From Bacteroidota bacterium (GTDB lineage Bacteria; Bacteroidota; Bacteroidia; UBA4408), in NCBI GenBank assembly GCA_016718805.1, contig JADKCP010000011.1, positions 434,001-498,000 of the forward strand: a stretch of 64,000 nt of DNA, in the 5' to 3' direction. Shown here in pieces: positions 8,842 through 17,330 of the stretch (its first letter is position 1; each line of letters opens with the position of its first letter). A program made the position numbers and the translations under genes. The notes under the pieces were generated by a model. That model made no database searches. It had not been told where the DNA came from and saw only the letters and a list, made by a program, of their open reading frames with translations.

Positions 8842-9540
8842 ATGAAACTAAACAAATTACTTTTAACCAGCGCACTTTTGATAGGAACGTTTACCAGCCG
8901 TGCCCAATTTGTGCCAGAATTTGACGATTCACATATGCCCATGAACCAACCCTGTGAAGTGTTGGCAAGTGACAGCAGTGTAACCAAAGGAACACTTAAA
9001 ATGTGTATGCAAATGAGTGGTAAATTAAAATCATTTGCGGTAAAACCGGATGATGGAAGTGACAAAAAAAAATTCAAGGCTGAGGAGGTCATTATTGTTC
9101 GTATGAAACCAAGCAATTTGCAAAAAATTGCTGAAACAGTTAATGCATCTACTAAAGTTAAAGTTCCGAATGTGATTGATTGTAAATGGATTTATTACGA
9201 AATGGTAAAAATGCCAAAAAGCGGAAGCAGCGCGTTATTACAACGTTTAAATCCTGGTAGAAACAACGATAAATTAAAAGTGTATGTCGATCCGGATGGA
9301 TCACTTCAAACAAGTCAAATATCTCCAAGCACAAGTACACCCTTAATTGGAGGAAAAGGCCCGTCCTATCTTATTGTTCAAGATGGAATTGAAAATTCAA
9401 TGGTAGTATCCAAGAAAAAATACAAAGAACAATTCGCTGCAATTTTTTCAGGATGCCCTGATTTTGCTACTAAAGCCGGCGATATGGAATGGGAAAACTT
9501 TCCAACACATGTGGCAATTTATAACAATTCATGTAAATAA
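8842..9540 (+). CDS. Secreted protein of unknown function
   Basis: I do not recognise this 232-residue protein. A clear Sec signal peptide (MKLNKLLLTSALLIGTF, cut after SRAQ near residue 22) points to the periplasm or beyond. The mature part is polar and contains five cysteines: one in NQPCEVL, one in KMCMQM, one in IDCKWIY, one in SGCPDF and one in NNSCK near the end, so disulfides are possible. There is no lipobox, no T9SS tail and no membrane segment. A middle segment, LKVYVDPDGSLQTSQ, is followed by IGGKGPSYLIVQDG. It stands alone on the plus strand and ends at a strong bidirectional terminator shared with ligA. Confidence 0.7.
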   Translation: MKLNKLLLTSALLIGTFTSRAQFVPEFDDSHMPMNQPCEVLASDSSVTKGTLKMCMQMSGKLKSFAVKPDDGSDKKKFKAEEVIIVRMKPSNLQKIAETVNASTKVKVPNVIDCKWIYYEMVKMPKSGSSALLQRLNPGRNNDKLKVYVDPDGSLQTSQISPSTSTPLIGGKGPSYLIVQDGIENSMVVSKKKYKEQFAAIFSGCPDFATKAGDMEWENFPTHVAIYNNSCK

Positions 9541-9570
9541 CAGCCTGAACATTTAAGTATAAGAAATTAA

Positions 9571-9600
9571 AAAAGGTCTGTAGAATTCTGCAGACCTTTT
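9571..9600. terminator. Bidirectional intrinsic terminator
   Basis: AAAAGGTCTG at 9571-9580 pairs with CAGACCTTTT at 9591-9600, and the inner ten bases are nearly self-complementary (AGAATTCT). The hairpin is flanked by A and T runs. It lies between the secreted-protein gene (+) and ligA (-), whose ends converge, and can serve both. Confidence 0.85.
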
Positions 9601-9636
9601 CTATTTCTTTTATTTAGAATTTGTAAACTTTCAACT

Positions 9637-11649
9637 TTACTGTTTGTCATTAAGCAGTGCTAAAAATTCCTCTTCATTTATTATTTTAATTCCTAGTTTT
9701 TCAGCCTTTTCAAGTTTTGCCGGACCCATATTCTCACCTGCTAAAACATAAGATGTTTTGGCCGAAATGGACCCCACATTCTTGCCTCCGTTTTGTTCAA
9801 TTAGTTTCTTTACATCGTCGCGGTTAAATTTTGAAAACACTCCTGAAACAACAAAAGACAAGCCTTTAAGCTTTTCTGAAAAATGTTGGGTTTGTTCTTC
9901 AGTAAGTTCAAACTTTAAACCATGTGCTTTTAAGCGATTTACAATTTCAACATTTCGAGCGTCAGCAAAATAATTGATGATACTTTTTGCTATTCGAGGA
10001 CCAATTTCATCTACCTGTTCAAGTTGATCTAATTGAGCTAGTAAGCCATCAATAGATTTAAAGTTGTAGGCAATTTTTTTTGCTACTGTTTCTCCAACAT
10101 GACGTATTCCAATGGCATATAACACACGTTCAAATGGAACTTGTTTTGACAATTCAATACCCTGTAATAAATTATTCACACTTTTTTGCGCCATACGCTC
10201 AAGTCGCAATAACTGAGCTTCCTTTAAATCATAAATATCTGCACAATTAAAAACAAGCATTGCATCAAATAATTGTTCAATGGTTTCAGCTCCCAAACTA
10301 TCGATGTTCATTGCTTTTCGACTCACAAAATGCTCAATCTTTCCCTTTATTTGAGGTGCACAACCGAGCTCATTTGGACAGTAATGATTTGCCTCTCCTT
10401 CTCTTCTTATCAGTTGAGTTCCGCATTCAGGACAGTTTTCAGCATAGTGTGTAGGTATGCTTTCTGCAGCTCTTTTTTGTAAATCGACACCTATTATTTT
10501 GGGAATAATTTCGCCACCTTTTTCCACAAATACAGTATCCCCAACTCGAATATCCAACTTTTCGATAATGTCGGCATTGTGCAAGGATGCCCGCTTCACA
10601 ATGGTTCCGGCAAGTAATACTGGTTGTAAATTAGCAACCGGTGTAATTGCACCTGTTCGCCCAACTTGATAAACAATCGAACTGAGTTTAGTGGACGCTT
10701 GCTCAGCTTTAAACTTATAGGAAATAGCCCAACGTGGCGTTTTACTAGTGAAACCCAGCACTTGTTGTTGCCGATAGTTATTCACTTTTAATACTATTCC
10801 GTCAATGTCGAACTCCAATTTATTTCGTTCTTCGTTCCATTGATTAATAAAAATTGTGACCTCTTCGAGCGATTTACAAATTCGTGTATGTGGCGAAGTT
10901 TTAAATCCCCATTCCTTTGCTGCTTTCAAACTTTCTGCATGCGTTGTGAAAGGCAGATTGTCACCATAAATTGCATATAAATAACAATCTAAATTGCGTT
11001 TAGCAACAACGCTTGAATCTTGAATTTTTAAACTTCCGGATGCTGCATTTCGGGGATTGGCCAATGGAGCTTCATCAATTTCTTCGCGCTCTTTATTAAT
11101 TGCCTCAAACGAAACATGTGGCATAAAAATTTCTCCTCGAATTTCAAACTCCTCCGGAAAGTTATTACCCGACAATCTTAGAGGAATCGTTTTTATAGTA
11201 CGCACATTTGTTGTTACATCGTCACCCTGAACTCCATCTCCTCTCGTCACAGCTCTTATCAATTCTCCATTCTTATAGGTCAATCCAATGGCAACTCCAT
11301 CAAATTTTAATTCACACACATACTCAAATTCTTCAGTAATAACTTTACGAATTCGGTTATCAAAATCTGCTATTTCTTCTTGCGAATATGTATTTCCCAG
11401 CGACAACATTGGATAAGTATGCACCACTGTTTTAAACTCTTTGGTTATTCCTCCACCTACACGTTGAGTTGGAGAGTTCGAGTACAAATACTCTGGAAAT
11501 TGCCTTTCAAGTGCAATAAGCTCATTTAATAAGGTATCAAATTCAAAGTCGCTAATACTCGGACTTGCTAGTATATAATACTTATAATTATGTTCTTCCA
11601 GCAGGGTTGATAAAGCTTCAATTTTTGCTTTTGCTTCTTCAGATGTCAT
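9637..11649 (-). CDS. ligA: NAD-dependent DNA ligase
   Basis: LigA seals nicks at Okazaki junctions and in repair using NAD+. The protein has 670 residues from the ATG at 11649; an in-frame TTG at 11658 is less likely because the ATG places the adenylated lysine of KFDG at K115, as in E. coli. Domains in order are Ia/adenylation (1-315), OB (320-400), the zinc finger with CPECGTQL and HYCPNELGC (about 408-432), helix-hairpin-helix repeats (about 440-580) and BRCT (about 590-670, GLSFVVSGVFSKFNRDD). All catalytic parts are intact. It is followed by the terminator at 9571-9600. prmC is upstream on the same strand 85 bp away. Confidence 0.97.
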   Translation of the reverse strand: MTSEEAKAKIEALSTLLEEHNYKYYILASPSISDFEFDTLLNELIALERQFPEYLYSNSPTQRVGGGITKEFKTVVHTYPMLSLGNTYSQEEIADFDNRIRKVITEEFEYVCELKFDGVAIGLTYKNGELIRAVTRGDGVQGDDVTTNVRTIKTIPLRLSGNNFPEEFEIRGEIFMPHVSFEAINKEREEIDEAPLANPRNAASGSLKIQDSSVVAKRNLDCYLYAIYGDNLPFTTHAESLKAAKEWGFKTSPHTRICKSLEEVTIFINQWNEERNKLEFDIDGIVLKVNNYRQQQVLGFTSKTPRWAISYKFKAEQASTKLSSIVYQVGRTGAITPVANLQPVLLAGTIVKRASLHNADIIEKLDIRVGDTVFVEKGGEIIPKIIGVDLQKRAAESIPTHYAENCPECGTQLIRREGEANHYCPNELGCAPQIKGKIEHFVSRKAMNIDSLGAETIEQLFDAMLVFNCADIYDLKEAQLLRLERMAQKSVNNLLQGIELSKQVPFERVLYAIGIRHVGETVAKKIAYNFKSIDGLLAQLDQLEQVDEIGPRIAKSIINYFADARNVEIVNRLKAHGLKFELTEEQTQHFSEKLKGLSFVVSGVFSKFNRDDVKKLIEQNGGKNVGSISAKTSYVLAGENMGPAKLEKAEKLGIKIINEEEFLALLNDKQ

Positions 11650-11734
11650 AGGGTTCAATTCAAAAAAACGGATTGTGGTTTTTAAATTTTAGTTTTGTTT
11701 ATGTTTTTTCGATAACTTTGTAGTAATAACTTCT

Positions 11735-12595
11735 TTACTTGCTCGCCTTTATCATTCTGTCTTTTCCGTTCAAATCCTGTTTCAACTCAATCGCTCTAAA
11801 AGCCTTGCTTTCAAGTAAGGTAACTACTTCATTTCCCAACGCCTCATTTATTTCAAAATAAATATTTCCCTCTTTCTTTAAATATGCTTGAGCAAAATTA
11901 GCAATCGCTTCATAAAAAAGTAAAGGAGTTTCATCGTTAACAAACAAGGCTAAGTGTGGTTCAAAATTTAGTACATTCTTACTCATTTGTACTTTCTCAG
12001 AACTGCGGATATAAGGAGGATTACTTACAATGCAATCAAACGAGCCGGTTTCAAAATTTGCAGGAAATTTTTTGCCCAGTATATCTGATTGATGAAATAA
12101 AACAGCTGTATTATTTATGGTTGCATTCTTAGCAGCTAGTTCTAATGCACTTTCTGAAACATCCAATGATTGAAGCTTTGCTTGAGGTAAAAAATGGGCT
12201 AATGAAATCGGGATACAGCCACTTCCTGTTCCTATATCTAGAATTTGTACTTGAGATTTATTTTTATAATCCTGAATAATCCAATGAACTAACTCTTCCG
12301 TTTCTTGTCTTGGAATCAGCACATTTTCATTTACGAAAAATTTCAATCCGTAAAACTCAGTTTCTCCTAAGATGTATTGAATTGGCTGCTCTTGCTTTAA
12401 TTGATTTACTATAGAATAAAATTTGCTGAGCTTATTGTCGTCTAAATTTTTCTCCTTGCTTAAGTGCACTGCTGCTCGCGTTAATCCAACTAAATATTCA
12501 CATGATAAAAAATAAAAAATTTGTATTTCTTCTTTATCATAGCGTTCACTAAGGTGTAAATGATAATAAAACTCCATTTCGGATAATGTCGCCAT
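11735..12595 (-). CDS. prmC: Release factor glutamine N5-methyltransferase
   Basis: PrmC methylates the GGQ glutamine of RF1 and RF2. This 286-residue form has the N-terminal helical domain, then QYILGETEFYGLKF (73-86, the family's RF-binding hairpin), motif I DIGTGSGCIPI (120-130) for S-adenosylmethionine, and the NPPY catalytic motif at 192-195. The length is standard. It starts at the ATG at 12595. It lies between the cyclase gene and ligA on the same strand with gaps of about 85-130 bp, so co-transcription is possible but not evident. Confidence 0.93.
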   Translation of the reverse strand: MATLSEMEFYYHLHLSERYDKEEIQIFYFLSCEYLVGLTRAAVHLSKEKNLDDNKLSKFYSIVNQLKQEQPIQYILGETEFYGLKFFVNENVLIPRQETEELVHWIIQDYKNKSQVQILDIGTGSGCIPISLAHFLPQAKLQSLDVSESALELAAKNATINNTAVLFHQSDILGKKFPANFETGSFDCIVSNPPYIRSSEKVQMSKNVLNFEPHLALFVNDETPLLFYEAIANFAQAYLKKEGNIYFEINEALGNEVVTLLESKAFRAIELKQDLNGKDRMIKASK

Positions 12596-12724
12596 TCGTT
12601 CTTATTTATTAATAGTTTCCGAAAAAACTTTACGCTTTATCACAAAATCTACTTGTCTTCAACTTCAAAATTATTTTACATTCAACTACTAAAGTCAATC
12701 TCTCTAACTCTAGTGGTTATTGCT

Positions 12725-14770
12725 TTATTCAACAAAGTACATATCGATAGCCCCTTTATTCTTAGCAGGGATTTTTCCCCTGTAAGTGCATGCAAATTTA
12801 TCTTTAATTAAATCGTAAGTACTACCACTAATATTAATTTGGCCGGGCTCTCCACTCGACTCCATTCTGGATGCTGTATTTACGGTATCGCCCCAAATGT
12901 CGTATGAATATTTTTTACTACCAACAATTCCGGCAATTACAGGGCCTGTATGTATGCCTATACGAATCTCCAAAACTTTTTCAATTTTTGAATCTGAGGA
13001 AGTAACTTGTTTGTTTCTGTGTAACATAAACTCGCGTATTTCTAATGCAGCCATTACAACGTCTATAGGGTGCGTTTGATTCGGCATAGGAATGCCACCG
13101 GCCGCCATATATGCATCACCAATGGTTTTTATTTTTTCTACTCCATATTTATTCATAATGTTATCAAACTCCCTAAAACAAGTGTCAATTTCGGCTACAA
13201 GTTCTTTTGGAGACAACCTTTCTGATAATTGGGTAAAGCCCTTAAAATCGGTAAACAAAACAGTTACATTATCTATTTGTCTAGCTTCTGAAGTTCCATT
13301 CTTTTTTAGTTCTTCGGCTATTTCTTCGGGCAAAATATTGAGCAATAAAGTATCGCTCAATTTTTTACCATCTCTAATTTTATTCCGTTGCGAAAAAAAC
13401 ACCAAAGCAAAAAGTAAAACAACAACAAATCCAGCCATGAATCCATTTCTTACTAATTTTTGTTTCGCAATTTCGGCACGCCCCAAAGCATCCCTTTTTT
13501 CTTGCTGCGACTTAAGTAAATTTTCTTTTAAACTATACTCATATTGAAATTGATTTGTTAGATAGGCTTTACGATTGTTGTCGTTCAACACACTATCACG
13601 CATTTTAATATACAAGTCATTCATTGTTAAAGCTTCCTGCCAATTACTTTGTTGCCGATATAACAAATGCAAATTTCCGGCGGCATTTCTAATTTCGGTT
13701 GGATAACCCAATTCACGGGATAGCTGCATAGAACGAAGCAAATAGTTTTCGGCTGAATTCGCTCTTCCAATTTTTAAAAACAATCCTCCTAATAAATTGG
13801 TGACTGAAGCCATACCCCATTTATCACCCAAGTTTTCAAACCCATTCAAACTTTGCTCAAAATAATATTGCGCTGTATCGGTGTTGCCTAATAAATTTTG
13901 AACCCTTCCTATATTCAGCAATGAATAAGACAGCCCTTGTTTGTCGTCAATATTTTTTCGTATTGACATCGATTTAAAATGATAAATCAGCGCGGAATCG
14001 AGTCTTGAATTTTTTTCAAATAAATTACCTATCGCTCCTAATGAATAGGCAATTGAGTAGTTATCGCCCGCTTTGATATTGATTGATAGCGCCCGTTTAT
14101 AATATTCGAGTGCTTTGGGATATTCATTCTGCTCCTTATAAACTGCACCTGTATTTTGCAATACCGTAGATACACCATCCAAATCGTTTATCAATTCGTA
14201 CATTTTTAATGCAAGGCTGAAATGTTTAAGCGCTAAAGGGATTTTTCCTTGATTCGAATAAATTAAAGCCATGTTATTGAAAACAGTAGCTATACCGGAT
14301 TTGTCTTTTAAGGCAAGCCTTATTTTTAAACCTTGTTGATGAAGTGAAAGAGCTTGGTCAATTTTTCCTTGATTTTTATAAATAGCAGCTAGGTTATTAA
14401 GAATTGCAGCTTGATCATCCAACTTATAAAGTTTCCTAGCTAAAACTAGTGCCTTCTCATTGTAATAAATTGCTGAGTCAATTTCACCAAACTGCTCATA
14501 CAAGTACGCAATCCATCCGCTTGCGTTGAGAAAGCCATTTGGAAAATTTATTCTCGACGACAATTTTAAAGCCTCTTTACTATACTCCATCGACTTATTC
14601 GGTGCTGCATCAAGATTAAGTGAAGCTAAGTGTATGTATGCTTCTACTTTCAGTGTATCATTGACTGAAGCATCGCCTAATAGTTTATTCAAGGAATCCT
14701 GTGATTGAACTTCTGAAGCAACTATAGAAGTAGCGATAAGTAAAAACAGAAAATTAAGTAGTCCTTTCAT
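12725..14770 (-). CDS. TPR-sensor class III adenylate cyclase
   Basis: This 681-residue membrane protein has a signal peptide (1-24), about eight tetratricopeptide repeats in the periplasm (40-390), a coiled coil (400-440), one transmembrane helix (443-461) and a cytoplasmic class III cyclase domain (500-681). Metal aspartates are D508 in TDFKGF and D552 in KTIGDAYM; the transition-state pair is N631 and R635 in NTASRMES. The substrate-selecting positions are K548 and D624 (YDIWGDT), the lysine-aspartate pair of adenylate cyclases rather than the E/C pair of guanylate cyclases. I therefore predict cAMP production. The N-terminal TPRs (for example NLAAIYKNQGKIDQALSLH) probably sense a protein or peptide partner. 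No cAMP receptor is seen nearby. Confidence 0.88.
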   Translation of the reverse strand: MKGLLNFLFLLIATSIVASEVQSQDSLNKLLGDASVNDTLKVEAYIHLASLNLDAAPNKSMEYSKEALKLSSRINFPNGFLNASGWIAYLYEQFGEIDSAIYYNEKALVLARKLYKLDDQAAILNNLAAIYKNQGKIDQALSLHQQGLKIRLALKDKSGIATVFNNMALIYSNQGKIPLALKHFSLALKMYELINDLDGVSTVLQNTGAVYKEQNEYPKALEYYKRALSINIKAGDNYSIAYSLGAIGNLFEKNSRLDSALIYHFKSMSIRKNIDDKQGLSYSLLNIGRVQNLLGNTDTAQYYFEQSLNGFENLGDKWGMASVTNLLGGLFLKIGRANSAENYLLRSMQLSRELGYPTEIRNAAGNLHLLYRQQSNWQEALTMNDLYIKMRDSVLNDNNRKAYLTNQFQYEYSLKENLLKSQQEKRDALGRAEIAKQKLVRNGFMAGFVVVLLFALVFFSQRNKIRDGKKLSDTLLLNILPEEIAEELKKNGTSEARQIDNVTVLFTDFKGFTQLSERLSPKELVAEIDTCFREFDNIMNKYGVEKIKTIGDAYMAAGGIPMPNQTHPIDVVMAALEIREFMLHRNKQVTSSDSKIEKVLEIRIGIHTGPVIAGIVGSKKYSYDIWGDTVNTASRMESSGEPGQINISGSTYDLIKDKFACTYRGKIPAKNKGAIDMYFVE

Positions 14771-14949
14771 TCAATAAATTTAGTACACTTCTACTTTTAA
14801 GATTTATCCTTTCTAAAATTAATATCTATACATTACTAATTTCAAACAAGACAAAAGATTTCTTAAAAAATTCGTTAAAGCGAAAATAAATAAATGTTTA
14901 AGCACAAATCACTACTTCAAAAAAAAAGCTGTGTAAAGGCTTATAATTT

Positions 14950-14957
14950 TACCTTTG
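14950..14957 (+). promoter_or_regulatory. -7 box TACCTTTG
   Basis: An exact TAnnTTTG match lies 18 bp before the ATG of the methyltransferase. It covers an in-frame TTG at 14955, which therefore cannot be in the mRNA body; this decides the start at 14976. Confidence 0.6.
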
Positions 14958-14975
14958 CATACTTATTCACAAGTT

Positions 14976-16193
14976 ATGCAACAGGCTTATCCAAAAGTAA
15001 TTTTAAGTTCCGGAAAAGATCAATCACTCAGAAGGTTTCATCCTTGGGTGTTTTCGGGCGCTATTAAGAAAATAAAAAATTCTGTAGGCAAAGAAATAGA
15101 ACCTTCTGAAGGCGAATTAGTAAGTGTCGTGAGCAATCATGATGAGTTTTTAGGAATTGGACATTATCAATTGGGTAGCATTGCTGTTCGGGTTTTTTCG
15201 TTTGAAGAATGTGAGATTAACCAAGCATTTTGGGATGCTAAAATTGCTGCAGCTTATAATTTACGTAAAGTTTTAAATTTAACATCCAATGCCGAAACCA
15301 ATGTGTATCGCTTGCTTCACGCTGAAGGTGATGGAATGCCCGGATTAATTATAGATTTTTACAACGGCACTGCCGTGCTGCAAACACATTCAATTGGCAT
15401 GCACCTTATTAAAAAGGAAATTTGCCAATCGCTTCAAAAAGTGTATGGTAAAACCTTACATGCAATATACGATAAGAGTGAAGAAACAATGCCAAAGCAA
15501 TCTGCGGTTAAAGCTGAGAATGGGGTACTCTGGGGCGAAACAAAAACTAATGAAGTAAAAGAATACGGAAATTTATTTTCGATTGATTGGGCAAGTGGAC
15601 AAAAAACAGGCTTCTTTATTGATCAGCGCGAAAACCGGAATTTACTTGCTCAGTATTGCAAAGGAAAATCTGTAGCTAATACTTTTTGTTACTCCGGTGG
15701 TTTTTCAGTATTTGCTATGCGTGCTGGTGCTACTTTAGTGCATAGTGTTGATAGTTCAAAAAAAGCAATTGAGCTCACCGATAAAAATATTGAACTCAAT
15801 AAAAGTTTTTTTCCAAAGCAATCTGAGCATGCTTCTTTTGCTATTGACACCTTTGATTTTTTAGAAACTGCTGCCAATAAATACGATGTAATTATACTAG
15901 ATCCTCCTGCTTTTGCAAAACACCAAAACGTAAAACACAATGCCGTACAAGGCTATAAACGCTTAAATGCTGAGGCGTTTAAAAAAATAAAAGCAGGTGG
16001 AATTTTGTTTACTTTTTCCTGTTCGCAAGTGGTCGACACCAATTTATTTAATAGTACCGTTATGGCTGCAGCAATCATAGCCAAACGAAAAGTACATGTA
16101 TTGCACTATTTAAATCAACCACAGGATCATGCGCCCAGTATTTTTCATCCGGAAGGCGCTTATTTAAAAGGCTTGGTGCTTTATGTTGAATAA
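14976..16193 (+). CDS. Class I rRNA (cytosine-C5) methyltransferase, RlmI/RlmK-like
   Basis: The 405-residue protein has an N-terminal PUA domain (VILSSGKDQSLRRFHPWVFSGAI, about 8-75), the RlmI-like connecting region (RLLHAEGDGMPGLIIDFYNG, about 110-130) and a Rossmann methyltransferase domain with TFCYSGGFSVFAMRAGA and VDSSKKAIEL (motifs I and II), then ILDPPAFAKH (motif IV) and FTFSCS (motif VI cysteine). In E. coli RlmI makes m5C1962 of 23S rRNA; the PUA plus IDWASGQKTGFFIDQREN segment fits that group. The start is the ATG at 14976 (see the promoter at 14950). It is monocistronic, with the next gene 125 bp away. Confidence 0.87.
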   Translation: MQQAYPKVILSSGKDQSLRRFHPWVFSGAIKKIKNSVGKEIEPSEGELVSVVSNHDEFLGIGHYQLGSIAVRVFSFEECEINQAFWDAKIAAAYNLRKVLNLTSNAETNVYRLLHAEGDGMPGLIIDFYNGTAVLQTHSIGMHLIKKEICQSLQKVYGKTLHAIYDKSEETMPKQSAVKAENGVLWGETKTNEVKEYGNLFSIDWASGQKTGFFIDQRENRNLLAQYCKGKSVANTFCYSGGFSVFAMRAGATLVHSVDSSKKAIELTDKNIELNKSFFPKQSEHASFAIDTFDFLETAANKYDVIILDPPAFAKHQNVKHNAVQGYKRLNAEAFKKIKAGGILFTFSCSQVVDTNLFNSTVMAAAIIAKRKVHVLHYLNQPQDHAPSIFHPEGAYLKGLVLYVE

Positions 16194-16318
16194 ATTACTT
16201 TGAACTTTCAAGCTATACCAGGTGTTTCAACATTACTTTAAACCTATTTCAACCTAAAGGATTCGAGATTTACACTTAATGAAAAACTCTAATTTGAGTG
16301 TTATAATTTGAATTTGAA

Positions 16319-17326
16319 ATGAAGTATTATTTAAAAAATATTCTTCCCTTCTTGCAGGTTTCTGTTAAACTTGTTCAACAATTGCGCATTCAGCATCGCT
16401 ATATAAAACAAGAACTGGAGCCGCATTTAACCCATGCACTGCAAACCAACGATGGCACTTTGGATGCTGCTGATTTTAAGAAAATACGAAACTATTATGC
16501 CTTATTTGTAGTTGCTATAGTAGGCGAAAATTATTGTCGCTTACGCGGAAATGAAATGAGCAGCCGAGAGCGAAAAATACTGAGCTATCAAGGTGCAATG
16601 ACTGGTTTGTACGACGATTTTTTTGATCATGAAAATCGCGACAATGCACAGGTTAAAGAAATGATGAACGCTCCATTTGATTTTAAAGCGCGCAATTCAT
16701 CTGAAAAATTGTTTCTAAACTTTTTACAACAGGTTCATTGCAACTTAGAAGACAAACCTACTTTTGACAAAATATTTAATGAAATATACACCGTTCAAGT
16801 AGAAAGTAAAAAACAACAAAACAGCATATTAACTGCAGCTGAGTTAAAACAAATCAGCGAAAAAAAAGGAGGTTTATCACATTTGTTTTATCGTGTAACC
16901 TTAAGCAATTCGCTAGAAACAGCAGAACAAACAGCAATTTATGAATTGGGCAGTTTACTGCAACAAGTGAACGATATATTTGATGTTTGGAAAGATTTAC
17001 AATCCGGAATTTCAACTTTTGTGACTCGTGCAGACGATATTCAAACAATCAAAAAAGATTTTGAGCTGCACATGAAAAATGTGCATCAATTAATTTCCAA
17101 GTTGCCTTATAAATCAGCAGATAAAAGAGCCTGTTTTTATCAATTTATGATTTTAATTGGAATGGGCATTGTTGCACTAAATCAGTACATCGATCTACAA
17201 AACAAAAACAATGGAAAATTTGTTGCTGCTAATTTTACTCGAAAGCAACTGGTTTGCGACATGCAAAAAAAATCGAATCTTTTAAAACTAATGAAGGTTT
17301 GCCTTAGTTACAATTTCAACTTTTAA
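16319..17326 (+). CDS. Divergent class I isoprenoid-synthase-like protein
   Basis: This 335-residue, mostly helical protein has two acidic motifs in the spacing of trans-prenyl or squalene/terpene synthases. The first is GLYDDFFDH (D99, D100, D103), a DDxxD motif; the second is QQVNDIFDVWKD (N218, D219, D222, D226), preceded by EKKGGLSHLFYR (182-192), where classical enzymes have a K-T/S-x-x-L-F segment. These motifs bind Mg2+-diphosphate in the superfamily. The rest does not resemble FPP, GGPP or phytoene synthases, and the arginine pair after the first motif is missing. Product and substrate are unknown. It has no isoprenoid genes around it and converges on the M23 peptidase gene with only 4 bp between stops. 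Catalysis is inference. Confidence 0.6.
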   Translation: MKYYLKNILPFLQVSVKLVQQLRIQHRYIKQELEPHLTHALQTNDGTLDAADFKKIRNYYALFVVAIVGENYCRLRGNEMSSRERKILSYQGAMTGLYDDFFDHENRDNAQVKEMMNAPFDFKARNSSEKLFLNFLQQVHCNLEDKPTFDKIFNEIYTVQVESKKQQNSILTAAELKQISEKKGGLSHLFYRVTLSNSLETAEQTAIYELGSLLQQVNDIFDVWKDLQSGISTFVTRADDIQTIKKDFELHMKNVHQLISKLPYKSADKRACFYQFMILIGMGIVALNQYIDLQNKNNGKFVAANFTRKQLVCDMQKKSNLLKLMKVCLSYNFNF

Positions 17327-17330
17327 ATCC

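Noticed and set aside
14955..14975. TTG start 21 bp upstream for the methyltransferase
   Set aside because: The codon lies inside the -7 promoter box (14950-14957), so it would not be transcribed in full.
17327..17330. Terminator between the isoprenoid-like gene and the M23 gene
   Set aside because: Only four bases separate the two convergent stop codons, and no hairpin was recognised around them.
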